Positions 11,961 to 23,035 of a stretch of DNA of 64,000 nucleotides are shown piece by piece. The translations under genes and the position numbers were made by a program. The stretch covers positions 13,478,154-13,542,153 of the forward strand of contig NC_088653.1 of NCBI RefSeq assembly GCF_964019385.1, read 5' to 3'. Source of the stretch: Sycon ciliatum. Lineage: Eukaryota; Porifera; Calcarea; Leucosolenida; Sycettidae. Position 1 is the stretch's first letter, and each line of letters begins with the position of its first letter. The notes under the pieces are model-generated. The model searched no databases. It had not been told where the DNA came from and saw nothing but the letters and a program-made list of their open reading frames with translations.

Positions 11961-12500
11961 CAGTGGACTGTTGGAGATCGTCAGTTGGCTGTACTAAGCT
12001 GTAGAGGCTACTCTTTAGCTGTAGTCTGGGGTATCATGGGAAGTGTGAGTTTCAAGTCTTGTAGAGAATACTGTGCGGTCCCTGTGAGGATGACAGCTAA
12101 TGTTGTACAGCATAACAAAGTGACTGGGCAATCACTGTTCTTAACCGATTGTCTTTGGTTCAAATCCTGGTGGTGATGTTCAATAGTTTCTTCACTCGTT
12201 TCCATTTCCACTCCCTCAACTATTGAGTTGCCATTTAATTAATTTACTATGGTGCTTATTCTCCACTGCAGCAATTCAATAACGCGGAAAACCCGTACAC
12301 CCCATCCCAAACAAGTAGGGTTTTCGCTGAAAATTCCTATTTTCTCAATCCAATAACCAGCAATAATCAGCATTGAAATTAGAAACTAGAAAAGAGCACC
12401 TTCCATACACCATGAAGCACAACGTGGTATGGTTTGGTAAAAGTGTGTGTGCACCATAATAATGGCCGCCCTTCAGGACGTTTTTTAAGGGATCCCCTCG
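11961..12500. other. Non-coding spacer
   Basis: No gene or repeat recognised. It may include the 5' untranslated region of the LINE that follows. Confidence 0.4.
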
Positions 12501-12512
12501 GCAATCGTCAAC

Positions 12513-13647
12513 ATGCAAGGGGAACTGTTCATGATTAGAAAAGAGCAAGCTGACCTTGCACACACGCATACGCCTATCAGTACAGTGCAATCAGATTCCC
12601 GTATATCTGCGCTGGAGGACAAGTGTAAGGAACAGGAAGCGCGCCTCAAGTCAGTAGAGCATATACAACACACTGAACCGACCCCACTCCAAAAAGCTGG
12701 CGAGACCGTATCCAAACCGGGTGCACATGGGCTGCAAATGCAGGAAGCCAACCACATGGATACCACTACAAGTTGTAGCACTTGCAGATCCACGACCCAG
12801 CAGCGCGTATGGGCATCAGTGCTCAATAGATCCAGTGAAAAACGAGCACTTCGGCCCTCCTCCAAGCCATCGGTCACTGCGCAGCCACCTCTCCAACAGG
12901 AACACCGCCAGCGAACTAACCAGCATCAACGACCCCAACAGCGACAACAACAAAAAACAACAACAACAACCACAACAACAACAGCGCCAGAATAAGCAGC
13001 AGCAACCGCAGCAGCACCAAAAATAGCACCACCAACACCACCAACATCAGCAACACGACGAGCAATGGACTACAGTCACCAGCCGCAAACTGAGCGGTTC
13101 CCTGGGCTCCCTGCGAAAAGTATACTTTGTTGGCAATATTGATGACAGTTGCGACGTAGACTCCATAACGTCACACTGTGTCCAGAACGGCATCACACCC
13201 ACAGCTTGCCGCACCTTTCCTTCTCGCAAGCATGTAGGCACAAAAGTTACAAGGCTTACAGTCCGTGAAGACCAATGTGCAGCCATCGAGGCAGAGGGTT
13301 TTGGCCAGCGCCCATTCAGGTTCGGCCATGGGACTTCAGCGAGGCAAATAGGCCCACAGCCACCAACTAATCGACCGTGTTCCCACTCAATCCCCATGCA
13401 CCAGTCTTCTTACCTCGCATCTATCGTGCCCAACCCTGCTCAACAGCAGCCACGACCGTGTTCCCACTCAATCCTCATGCACCAGTCTTCATACCTCGCA
13501 CGTATCGTGCCCAACCCTGCTCAACAGCAGCCACGACCGTGTTCCCACTCAATCCCCATGCCCCAGTGTTCGTACCTCGCACCTATCGTGCCCAACCCTG
13601 CTCAACGTGTGCAAGAGAACAACCTCCACCTGATACCACACCAGTGA
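12513..13647 (+). pseudogene. LINE ORF1 protein (RNA-binding)
   Basis: The N-terminal part (12513 onward) is a helical stretch with a predicted coiled coil (ISALEDKCKEQEARLKSVE). A frame change leads to a Gln-rich CAA/CAG tract (12940-13025), interrupted by TAG at 13024-13026, plausibly from CAG. The same frame continues with KVYFVGNIDDSCDVDSI, an RRM-like fold seen in CR1/L2 ORF1 proteins, and then three 27-residue repeats. It would coat LINE RNA. The poly-Gln stretch is compositional and does not imply a host transcription factor. Confidence 0.7.
13375..13611 (+). repeat. 81-bp tandem repeat, three copies, in LINE ORF1
   Basis: Units begin at 13375, 13456 and 13537 (CCGTGTTCCCACTCAATC). 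81 is a multiple of 3, so each encodes 27 residues (PCSHSIPMHQSSYLA...). Copies differ at a few positions; the third diverges at its end. Confidence 0.93.
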
Positions 13648-13649
13648 AC

Positions 13650-16540
13650 GCATCCCCCCACAACAATAACAATAATTCTTGCATTCGGATATGTACCCTG
13701 AACTGTCGTAGTATAATATACAGTATGAATCATAAATTGGCTGATATTACAGACCTCCTTGACCACCATAAAGTAGACATTTTGTGTATAACGGAAACAT
13801 GGCTAAATTCGTGTATCCCAGACGAGATCATTAAGATACCGGGTTTTGACCTGTTCCGTCGTGACCGGTCCCAGTGGAGCACTGCATGGAGTGATTTGGG
13901 TGGTGGCGGGGTAGCAGTCTTCTCTTCGTCAGCCCTTTGTGCTATGCACCGCCGGGATCTAGAGTGCAACAATTCAGAGATGATAACTGTCGAAACAGGA
14001 GCTACAATCATTTCCTGTATGTACCAAGACATGATAGTCTTGCATTCTGCAACTCATTCAGCCCTCTTCACCCCCTCGTTGACAACCGTCCAGTATTTGT
14101 CGTGGGATACTTTAAATCCAAAAACAATGAGTGCAGACCCAACGCAGACCCTACGAACACTGCAGGTAGACACATGCAGTCCGCCTTTGACGACTATGGC
14201 TTTACTCTGGTCTCCAAGAACCATGGAACGAGGCCAACTAAAGATTCTAATCCGTCCCTAGACCTGATTTTAACTAATATGCCCCATCTTGTCACTTCAT
14301 GTTACACATCCATGCCCATTGCAGACGACTGTCCTCTATTTTGCGCATATTCTCCACCAGAGAAACGCACTCTAGAAGTACTGTCAACGCAGCCGCAGTC
14401 TCCAGAAAGGTTGACATGCACCTGGCAGAAACTGAGCACACTGCCATTGACCGAATGCATGCAGGGCACCAGCGTGCACATCAGTTTCAGATGCATGGCC
14501 TACTCTGCACTGCTGGACCAGGCAATTCAGGCAGCAACGACCATCACGCGCTGGAAAAACACCCAGTCGAACCAACCATGGTTCACAAAAAAACCAAAGA
14601 CGCAACGTCAGCGAACTAACCGCCTCTATGTGCTCCATCGAAAGGAGCCACTCAACGATTCCTTACGAGCTGCATACAAACTCTCGCGCAACCTGTACCA
14701 CCGGTCATTAAGAGCCGCCAAGGACACATACTTGTCAACGCTCGGATACACAATGCTGGGCAAAGAAAGAAGGTTGGCTATGCGAAGTGGAAAAATGCTA
14801 AAGCAATATGCAATATTGCCCAAACAAAGGGCAATTCCAGACCTGCAGAACGGCAATGGTATTCACAAAACAGATCAAGTGAAGGCCGAAACGCTGTGTA
14901 CCTTTTTAGCCCGCCAATGCACCACTCAGTCACCGCCGCCGAATACTGTAGCAACTAGTATGACAATCAATGAAGCCGACGTCGATGGAAACAAATTTGG
15001 ATTTGGAAATATACCTCCTATTGAAGTCATCGATGCAGCAAGGAGGCTGCAACAACATAAATCATCATCAGACATCAACCTGACAAACCGTATACTAAAG
15101 CCATTCGCAGACATCCTTTCACAATCACTATCAGTATTGTTCAACTACAGCCTTGATGATGCTGTGTTCCCATCCTCCTGGAAATCATCCACCGTAATAC
15201 CAGTGTACAAGAATAGGGGTTGCGCCAAAGAGCCTACCAGTTACAGGCCTATATCCATTCTCCCGTGCATAGCAAAACTAATGGAAAAGATTCTCTCGGA
15301 ACGCCTACTTCGATACTTGATGACCCATGGTGTAATTTGTAAAGATCAATTCGCATATGTACGCAACAAATCGGTAACGGACCAACTTATCTTGCTAACC
15401 CAATCATTGGCTGTAAATATTGATAATGGCACTAATTTTGACCTGATATCTCTAGCTTTCAGGAAAGCATCCGACCGGGGCGATCACTCTATACTCCTAA
15501 AGAAATTCGGTAAGATTGCTACAGCTACGTCAGTAAAATGGCTGAAGAGCTTCTTAGGGGATCGACAAATTGAAGTGAAGGTACATAGCACTAAATCGAA
15601 GAAGCGGAACATCAACTGCGGAAAGCCTCAAGGTTCCCACCTTTCACCACTCCATTTCCTACTCTATATAAATGACCTGCCCGACGCTATGCAACATTGC
15701 ACACAATATCTATTTGCAGATGATGTCACCCTCTTACTGGCTTACAAACATGAATACAGCCTCACCAGTTGAGCGAACATGCAGTTTGATCTCGATGCAT
15801 GTCAAACATGGGTCAAGAACAATGGAGGTGAATTCTCAGCAAGCAAGACATCCATGCTGTGCCATAGAGCTAGCAATGATACACCTACTGAAGAAATCCA
15901 ATACCAAATGTACAATGAGCCATTAACGGTGGTTTCTGAACGGCAACATCTTGGCATTACCTTGACCGACAACCTGGATTTCCGCAAACATGTCGCCTCA
16001 ATAACTTCGAAGTTCAGATATCGAGTGCACCTACTGTCAATAATGTTCCAGCAACTTACGCCTTCGGCAATGATCATACTGTACAAAGGGTTCGTAAGAC
16101 CTGTGATCGAATATAGTTGTACGGTGTGGTCATTTGGATATAATAAGAAATCCATGACCAATCTTGATAAATTTCAGGCAAGGTTTGCTAGAGCTCTACT
16201 GAAAAAGAAAAAAAATTGCATTTGATTACACTTCTTCCAAATCTGTCTTAAATTCTAAATGCACCCTAGAGTCACTAGCCTATCGTCGTCAGATCGTCAG
16301 TCTCACTAATTTTTACGGCATGTTTTCTATCATCGTGATTACCTTGCTGATTTCCAAATCCAGATTACGAATAGTGAGCGACGACCAAATAAAATCATTC
16401 ATCCCAAATTTAAATCATTGTCTAAGTCTCTCTTCATGTTCCGAACTGCTATTCTATGGAACTGTTTACCGCCCCCCCCCCCCCAGTCTGACATCGGAAG
16501 CCTCGCTCTATAAGTTCAAAGCTGCCCTCAGGACCAGCTG
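13650..16540 (+). pseudogene. LINE ORF2: AP-endonuclease and reverse transcriptase
   Basis: The endonuclease starts with ICTLNCRSI and continues through DILCITETWLN and LGGGGVAVF; a frame change lies near 14030. The next frame has VFVVGYFKSKN (normally GDFN), then the RT: TSYRPISILPCIAKLMEKI, DQFAYVRNKSV, GKPQGSHLSPLHFLLYINDLP-like motif B and FADDVTLL. A TGA at 15770-15772 interrupts the frame, which resumes at once (FDLDACQTWV) to KGFVRPVIEYSCTVW. A third frame ends with the usual C-terminus (LYKFKAALRTS) near 16540. The element would nick DNA and copy its RNA there; this copy cannot. Confidence 0.87.
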
Positions 16541-16902
16541 ACCATGCTTATGCAATCAACGGAATTCCGCCACCGTGCAGTTGATTTTCCCCATTCCTCT
16601 CTTCATCAACCCCTACTTGTCTTTGTACATACATCTACATCTACTGTTCTTTCAATCAAATGAACCCCTCGATAGGCACATTGCCTTTGGATAATTTCAT
16701 AATAATAATAATAATTAGTGCAATTAAGAGTATAATAGATGCAGACATGGCCAGACAACAACGAGTTCATGGAATTTTTAAGGATTTTTATGTTATTTAA
16801 AATAGATTTTTGTGTTCCGCTCATTAGTGAATAGTATCGGAACTAAGGGTACTGTGTACAAAAAGGAACATTTTATAACAGCATAGTTAATAGTGTGAAC
16901 AA

Positions 16903-17018
16903 AAAAGGAAGTGCTACTGCATTACATAATAGGTGTCAAACATAGTGCATGCACAAAACAGAAAAGTGAGAATGATCGTACACATTAAGACAATCTGGAC
17001 GTGATAACAAGTGACAAC
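16903..17018 (+). repeat. Left arm (pseudo-LTR) of Penelope-like copy A
   Basis: Nearly exact reverse complement of two blocks on the right, 18884-18932 and 18624-18705. It includes GGAAGTGCTACTGCATTACA and the stretch GACGTGATAACAAGTGACA. Confidence 0.85.
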
Positions 17019-18349
17019 CGTCAAAGTAGAGAAGAACCTAGCTACGTATCTCAATCGACTAAAAGCCAAAAAGGAAATTACCAATGGCCAGTTTCTTAAA
17101 ATCAAGCCAATGGGTTCCATTCGTCCACGACTTTATGGCTTGACAAAAATGCATAAGACCAATAAGTTGTCCGTTGCGACCGATACTATCAATGAGCAAT
17201 GTGACACATTCTTTCATCATCTAAACAACCTACACCCAGCGCTTAAATACACATGTGAGCATGAGCTTGACAACAAACTCGCCTTTATGGATGTGCAGGT
17301 AGAAAAATCTTATAACAGCTTCGTAACATTACTCATTAGTCTACCGAAAGCCCACTTTCTCTGGGCAGTACATCGTCTATGATTCATATTGCACACTTCA
17401 ATACAAGGTGAACCTGGTACGTAAACTGGTGGGAGAGCAAAGCGGCTCTGCTCCGAAACGTAGCTCAAAGACGAGCTGGAATTTCTCAGATCAATATTCC
17501 TTAAGAATGGATACCCACATGACTTATTCAACAAAATACTGAAGCAAGAATCTAATAACAAAGATACATTCACAGGTCCTCGGAAGTGTCCTATCTACTG
17601 ATGCCTGCCTTGGAAAGGCAACGCATCTGTCAGCATGTCCAGAGCTGTCAAGACCCTTGTCAATAAAACGTACTTTTCTGCCCACTTCATCCCCGTACGT
17701 GCGTTCATGGTGAGGAAGGATGTCCTACCTATCCAGCTTTCAAGCCATTTGGTTTATCTCTTTGAGTGCCGGAATTGTTCTTCAACCCCTGAACGCACGT
17801 ATCAGACAACATGTGCTGTTGCACTTATTACCACCAGCAGCCAGAGCAAAGCGGCCAAAGCGTGGTAGGCCGTGTAAAAACCCAGTTAGCTCAGTAGACA
17901 AACACGCTGTGCCGACAGCGCCGCCTGTTCTCGTGCCACCACCGGCCCCACCACATGGGGTGCCGTGGGTGGCTGGAGCTGGGGTGGGTTTGCCATCAGT
18001 GACCTGGCCACCCCATCTCGACCCACTGCGAACTTCAGCGGAGCCTACTCTAGCGCAACATCATCGTCCTGGAATGGAGGAGGGGCGACCGAGAGACACT
18101 GAACCCTCACCTCGGCAGTTGCCCTTGCCTCCGCCTGAGCCATCCCCTTTACCTTTGGTGACTATCAAGACGGTGGTCCCCCCGGTGCTGGGATCCACGG
18201 TGCCGACTGAGGGAGATCATCGACAAACCAAAATGAAACCAATATCCATACCCTTAGACCCAGAAGAAGCACAGCTAACTATTCACTTGAAATTTATGCA
18301 CGGAATGGACTTGGTCCACGCAAAATGGACAGTGGAAATGGGTGTCTAG
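17011..18349 (+). pseudogene. Penelope-like RT and GIY-YIG-region protein, remnants
   Basis: 17011-17170 encodes the N-terminal RT signature of Penelope-like elements (FLKIKPMGSIRPRLYGLTKM). 17170-17310 jumps to the post-catalytic region (FFHHLNNLHPALKYTCE, DNKLAFMDVQVEK), so the palm with the catalytic aspartates is deleted. Pieces in other frames follow (QYIVYDSYCTLQYK, PRKCPIY). 17640-17860 carries the linker and GIY-YIG-like end (FECRNC, LNARIRQHVLLHLL). An AT-hook-like KRGRPCKN and a Pro-rich tail follow. An acidic Asp/Glu tract (18480-18560) and SAVFCHLLSRPDCL end the product. Confidence 0.75.
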
Positions 18350-18623
18350 TAGCAGAGAACCCAGAAACCGTGACGCGGAGCAGCGGTCAAACGACTGGTG
18401 ATGCTGGTGGAGATGATGGAGCCATGTTGGAGGCTGATAAGGAGTGCAGTTAGACTGAGCATCAAACGGATGATGAGGAAGTGACTGATGATGATGATGG
18501 TGCTGATGAGGACGATGATGATGAAGATGAGACGGAGGACGAGGATGAGGTGGAGGAGGTTGAAGGAAAGGAACGGGATGAGACGGAAGAGAGCGACGTG
18601 AGCAAAAGGTCAGCTGTATTTTG

Positions 18624-18932
18624 TCACTTGTTATCACGTCCAGATTGTCTTAGTGTGTACGATGATTCTCACTTCTCTGTTTTGTGCCGTGAAAGTTATG
18701 TTAAGCCGTTGAAGGTTTTGGAAGCTGTATGTATTCGTGTGCCTAATCCTGTTCTTTGTAAACAAAAGAAGCATGTAGTCGCGCTAAAGTTGTTCTCGCA
18801 GCTGGTTATCAAAATGTTAATTTCGTGTCATGTTGCACTGTATCACCTCATGCTTTTTTGCCTGCACTCAGTTATATATGTTAGCACTATGGTTGACACC
18901 TATTATGTAATTCTGTAGCACTTCCTTTTTTA
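18624..18932 (-). repeat. Right arm (pseudo-LTR) of Penelope-like copy A
   Basis: 18624-18705 and 18884-18932 match the left arm inverted; about 178 nt between them has no counterpart on the left. That stretch is present in copy B (minus strand near 21700-21860), so the left arm appears to carry a deletion rather than the right an insertion. Confidence 0.8.
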
Positions 18933-18935
18933 AAT

Positions 18936-19389
18936 AATCTACGCGGAGACAACAATTTTATAATAGCTATAAAGAGAACCAATTCTGCTGTCATCGCCAC
19001 ACTACAAGAAAGTCATGAAGGTTTACCAAAATCGATTTTCTTGTCACAATCATCAGTGGAATCCGTGACTGAAGAGTAACCATCCTGAATCAATGGTTAC
19101 TATACATTCAATGATGTGTTACGAGAAGAAAACAAAGTGCTAAAATAGAATGAGGGAAGGTGAGACAATAGAAGTTTTTTTTTTTTTTTTTTTTTTACGA
19201 GAAACCACGAACCTCGAGAACAGAATACTGCATGGTAGAGGTGGTTGCAGACGCAACTGTGGTGGTGAAAACTGGAGCATCTCAGCGACACTTCAGAGCA
19301 CCAAAAACTGGGGAGGAGTAGGCACAGGGGGAGGGGAGGGGGGGTACATTTATATGGAGGAAGGAAAAACGGAAAGATGATACATGTGA
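18936..19389. other. Repeat-derived spacer with poly-T run
   Basis: 18937-19080 resembles 42728-42860. Read in frame (NNLRGDNNFIIAIKRTNSAV) it looks like the N-terminal region preceding a Penelope-like RT, so it may be the start of a partial tandem copy. A T22 run spans 19175-19196 and a G-rich run 19328-19345. Otherwise nothing recognised. Confidence 0.45.
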
Positions 19390-21640
19390 TAGAGGAAGAA
19401 AAAATAAAAAAATAAATAAATAAATAAAAAAAAATAAAAAAATGGGGGAGCCAGGGTGCAAGCAGAGAGGGTGTTCAGGGAGTGTTCAGAGGGCATCTGT
19501 GGCTGAACGCCAGTCTCGGCTGCGGAGCGACTTGTAGGCGCCTTCCTTGAATGCCTGCATTCCCTTCTGCGTGGGAAGGTTGCGTAGCAGGGCAGATGGG
19601 AGACGATTCCAGTCTTGGATCGTGGCATGGGGGAATGATCGGAGAGCACTATTACGGGCTCCGGTGGGCAGTGTCGGTGCTAGTTGGTGCTGGTGCTGGT
19701 TCTTTTGCTGGTGGCGAGTGGAGCGCCGGTGCTGGTTTGCAACTGCCCTCGGTGGTGTCATGGTGGTCAGGATTGGGGGACCGTCGATCCAATGCAGCTT
19801 GTACAGGAATGTGAGTGCTGCGACTTGACGCCGAACAGTGAGGCTTGGGAGGTATGACCCTGGGCCGATGAGCTTTAGGGCTCGGTGCTGTACCCGGTCC
19901 AGCTGGTTCAGGGTAGACTGGGACGCACCCAACCATGAAAGCGGGCAGTACTCAAGTACTGGGCGGACGAAGCCGCGATACACTGCATACTTGGCCTTGC
20001 TGTCGAGAATGGGCAGGGCCTTCCTCATGAAGCCAAGACGTTGGTGACCACGGACTGCAACCTGTCGAATGTGGGAGCGAATGGAGAGGCTCCGATCAAA
20101 CAGCACTCCGAGCAACTTCAGCTCCTCCACTTCCTCTATGGCCACCCCATTGAAAGTGGCTGGAGGAATCGGCCAGGGTTGACGGTGATGCGAAATTGTC
20201 AAGACTTGCGACTTTGTCGGCTCGAATGCGATCTTCCAGCTCTGGCCCCATTCAGCTAAGGCATCCACAGCAGTCTGGAGCTGCGCTAGGCCAACTGGGA
20301 GAGCGGTCAGGGATGGGATGCACTGATAAAGCGTGGTGTCATCTGCATATATGGCGAGCTGGGTTGTGGCTGGGAGGTGGTCCTCCATGTCATTGACATA
20401 TAGGAGGAACAGAGTGGGGCCCAGTTTGCTCCCTTGCGGCACACCTGAGCTGATTCGGAATTTAGGTGAGGTTTGTCCACTCACAACGGCCTGGATTCGT
20501 CTATCCGCCAGGTAGCTGTGGAGCCACTTGAGGAGGTTCCCGGACACTCCGTAAGCCTTTGCCTTGTGAAGGACACCTGCGTGGGAGACTTTATCGAAGG
20601 CCCCCGCAATGTCGACGGCAACAATACGTACAGCACCGCCAGCAGCTGCTATCTTGCTCCATTGGTGGTGTAGTCCTCTTAGGAGATCAGCAGGTCCTTA
20701 CCCTCGACGAAAACCGAACTGGTGGTTTGAGAGTATATTATTTCGCTCGAGAAAGTTGGTGAGAGCACGGTTAACAACTGCTTCCATTGTCTTGGAGATG
20801 AGCGACAGGAGGGAAATGGGCCGATAGTTCGATGGGGCTGACTTTGACCGTTTCTTATGGACTGGGACGACACTTGCCACTTTCCAAGACTGTGGTTGTG
20901 TCCCCGACGTCATGCACTGGTGGAAGAGCAAGCTTAGTGGCACTGCAAGGTGCTCAGCGTTGGCTTTGAGGACTCTGCCCGGAACTGCATCAGGGCCTGA
21001 CGCTTTCGAAGGATCAAGGGCCCTCAGCAATTTACGGACCTCAGCAGGGCGGAAGCGAATACTTAGGAGACGGCTTTGGGAGCGAGGCTGGACAAAGGGG
21101 AATTCAGATTCCTCATTGAAGTCCTGTGGGCCGAGGCTGCACTTATCGGCGAAGTACTGACCAAGGCACTTGACCTTCTCCTGACTGGTTGTGTAGTCAG
21201 TTCCATCAGCAGATCGGAGTGTTGGTATATCAGCGCTGCGGCCCTTGCCACCCGCACGCTTGATAGTGGACCACCATTCCTTGTCCCGAAGGCTACCAGT
21301 GGTGAGTTTCTGCCGGAGCATGGTAATATGCCGTTCTCTGTTTCGCTGGATGGTACTGCGTGCAGAGGCTGCAGCTGTGCGGTAGTGTGCTTTCTTATCA
21401 GCACTGTCGGGATTTGAGCGCATCTGGTGCCACATCTGTCGCTTGGTGTTGACTGCAGCTGTACACTCCGGTGTCCACCAAGGTTCGTCGGAGGGGCGCG
21501 ATGAGATAACTCTGTTGGGTATGAATTGTGCCATTCCTTCAAGGATCCTCTTGGTGATGTTGTCGCAGCTGAGATCCGGTTCAGGTCCGAGCATGCTCTC
21601 CCAGTCTGTTAAGTGAGAGCTAAGTGCAACAGGGGTGAGG
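19390..21640 (-). mobile_element. CR1/L2-like LINE, 5'-truncated, minus strand
   Basis: An almost continuous RT frame with an A-rich 3' tail at 19441-19397 (A-runs broken by T). The endonuclease is missing because the copy is truncated near 21640, where it abuts a Penelope-like 3' end. 5' truncation with an A-rich tail is typical of target-primed LINE insertion. Confidence 0.88.
19486..21624 (-). pseudogene. LINE reverse transcriptase with one nonsense codon
   Basis: Reading leftwards from 21624: WWTPECTAAVNTKR, ASGPDAVPGRVLK, VVPVHKKRSKSAPSNYRPIS, NHQFGFRRG, then TAA at 20700-20698. The same frame continues with VDIAGAFDKVSH (motif A, catalytic Asp), GVPQGSKLGPTLFLLYVNDM (motif B), YADDTTLY (catalytic Asp pair), GFVRPVLEYCPLSW and a C-terminal domain ending TIQDWNRLPSALL. 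All RT catalytic residues are intact, making this the best preserved LINE RT in the window. Confidence 0.9.
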
Positions 21641-21644
21641 AACT

Positions 21645-22069
21645 AATTACAATGCTAGAACTGTGTAGTGAGACAAACATACATGCTGTGCACCTACGAA
21701 AACAATCTTAACGCAACTACATGTTTCTTCTGCTTACAAAGATCAGGCTTATGCAAACGAATATTAACAGCCTCAAGTACTTTCAACTGACTAGCGTACC
21801 GTGCACGACAAAGAACAGAAAACTAAAATCATCATACACCTGCAGACACTTAGGGTGAGACAACAGATGAAGAAAAACGGCAGACTTCTTACGATCACAA
21901 TCACCATCCGATTCCTCGTCTCCACCAACCGCAACCTCGTCCTAAGTCTCATCTTCCAACTCGTCCTCAGTGTCGTCCCCCGTGTCATTCTCCTCATCAA
22001 CACCGATCGGTCCCAGGCTCGCTTCATGTTGCTTAACCTCTGTTCGTGACTCCTCCTTTGATCTTGATG
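21645..22069 (-). mobile_element. Penelope-like element copy B, 3' portion
   Basis: Read on the minus strand, 22060-21860 gives an acidic tract (DEENDTGDDTEDELEDE) followed by KKSAVFLHLLSHPKCL and VYDDFSF, matching the C-terminus of copy A (SAVFCHLLSRPDCLSVYDD). The 3' sequence to about 21650 matches 18640-18860. Its upstream part lies on the other side of the BEL/Pao element (28362-27745), which split it. Confidence 0.8.
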
Positions 22070-22074
22070 GTAAT
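22070..22074. repeat. Target-site duplication GTAAT (left)
   Basis: GTAAT immediately before the left LTR is repeated at 27740-27744 immediately after the right LTR; 5 bp is usual for BEL/Pao. Confidence 0.9.
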
Positions 22075-22414
22075 TGTTGTAAACCACCAGTTCTCAATTG
22101 GGAAAGGCCTTCGCGCTTATGGCATTGTATTCGTTGAAATGTTGTATTTCGACTCCGCCGTACCGCTGATGTTGCTGCATGGCATACGCTATATGCGTTG
22201 TGTGCGTTTTGCTGTATACGCTGTTATGTCCAGTTTTATATACTTATGTTTTGCATGTACGCTGTTTTTGCATGCTATAAATAGCTGGTGTTATTAGTGT
22301 TCATTGTTAATTATTCGATGAAGTGAAATATACTGTCTAAAGGAAAAGAGTTGTCCTCGTGCCGTGTAGTCGTACGATCCTGACAATTTAGAGAATCTTA
22401 GAAGGTTCACAACA
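22075..22414 (+). repeat. Left LTR of BEL/Pao 22-28 kb
   Basis: 340 bp, TG...CA ended, same length as the right LTR. Contains TATAAATAGC at about 22275 as a likely TATA box. Confidence 0.95.
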
Positions 22415-22416
22415 TT

Positions 22417-22434
22417 TGGCGACCACGCCAGGAT
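22417..22434 (+). other. Primer-binding site, tRNA-Arg-like
   Basis: TGGCGACCACGCCAGGAT begins 3 nt after the LTR. Its complement ends in CCA and resembles the 3' end of an animal tRNA-Arg (discriminator G, GACCACG acceptor stem). The identical site occurs in the non-autonomous elements at 35212-35229 and 44374-44357 (minus). Confidence 0.75.
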
Positions 22435-22444
22435 AGGAGCGAGC

Positions 22445-23035
22445 ATGGCAGAGGAACTATGGAACAATTTGGAAGCCAGCTTTATCGACAATGGAGAGCG
22501 GTTAGGATTAGAAGGCGAGTTGTTGAAGGTACATGTGGAGCAGAGGCTCCAACAGTACGCGGAGCGTGAGGAGCGCAGTGCCAGACGGCGAGAGGAGGCG
22601 CTCCGCCCCGAGTTTGCCAAAACACTAAAGGAGATTAACGAGCGCATCGCCAATTCGCATGAGGGTGAGGGTAAAGCCGCGATGGGAGGTACAGAGGAAT
22701 CTCATAGTCACAGCGGTGGGCGTCAACCGTTGATGAAAATCCCCTCATATGATGGAACGCAGCCATTGGAGCGTTTTCTTGACCTGTTCGAGGACATCTG
22801 TTCCAAGAACGAGTTCGAAGAAAGCGAATGGCTGCTGCGACTGCGCATAGCGCTAGCGGGTAGCAAAGCGGAGAGGATATGTATTGGATGCAATAATTAC
22901 GAGGAAGCAAAATGAGAGTTGCTTGCCTCGCTCGGAAAGACTCCGGATAAAGCGTGGAAGACATTGCTGACAGGCAAGCAGCGGTCAGATGAGTCGTTTC
23001 ATCAATACGTTGTCCGTGTTTGCTGAGAGGTAGAG
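22445..23035 (+). pseudogene. gag: BEL/Pao Gag, interrupted by two TGA codons
   Basis: ATG at 22445 opens MAEELWNNLEASF, a charged helical N-terminus, then a Gag core (KIPSYDGTQPLERFLDLFE). TGA at 22913-22915 and TGA at 23024-23026 interrupt the frame, which is the same frame as the large pol ORF. At the first stop the related element at 35476 has CGA (AKRDLL), so the stop is a C-to-T change at a CpG. The second also fits CGA. Gag and Pol were therefore probably one polyprotein. Confidence 0.88.

Larger units (their letters stand above)
12500..16720 (+). mobile_element. CR1/L2-clade LINE, near full length but degenerate
   Basis: ORF1 (12513-13647), an endonuclease-RT ORF2 (about 13650-16540) and a 3' end at a (TAA)n-type microsatellite (16697-16717) give the standard layout of a CR1/L2-like LINE. 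Frame changes and stops occur in both ORFs. The endonuclease GDFN-type motif reads GYFK and the RT motif A reads DLISLAFRKASD, so key catalytic residues are lost. Confidence 0.88.
16866..18935 (+). mobile_element. Penelope-like element copy A, internally deleted, with inverted arms
   Basis: Coding remnants of a Penelope-like RT and C-terminal nuclease region lie between two inverted arms (16903-17018 and 18624-18932). Such pseudo-LTR arms in inverted orientation are known in Penelope-like elements. The core of the RT between motif 2 and the post-motif E region is missing. The same family occurs on the minus strand at 28362-21645. Confidence 0.8.

Noticed and set aside
12940-13025. Poly-glutamine tract as part of a host regulatory gene
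   Set aside because: It sits in a LINE ORF1 directly followed by its RRM-like domain and ORF2.
18481-18918. Acidic Asp/Glu-rich 145-aa frame as a host nuclear protein
   Set aside because: It continues the Penelope-like coding region and is shared with copy B at 22060-21860.
22913-23026. TGA codons read as selenocysteine or programmed readthrough
   Set aside because: The related element has CGA at the first site, there is no sign of a recoding structure, and CpG decay explains both.
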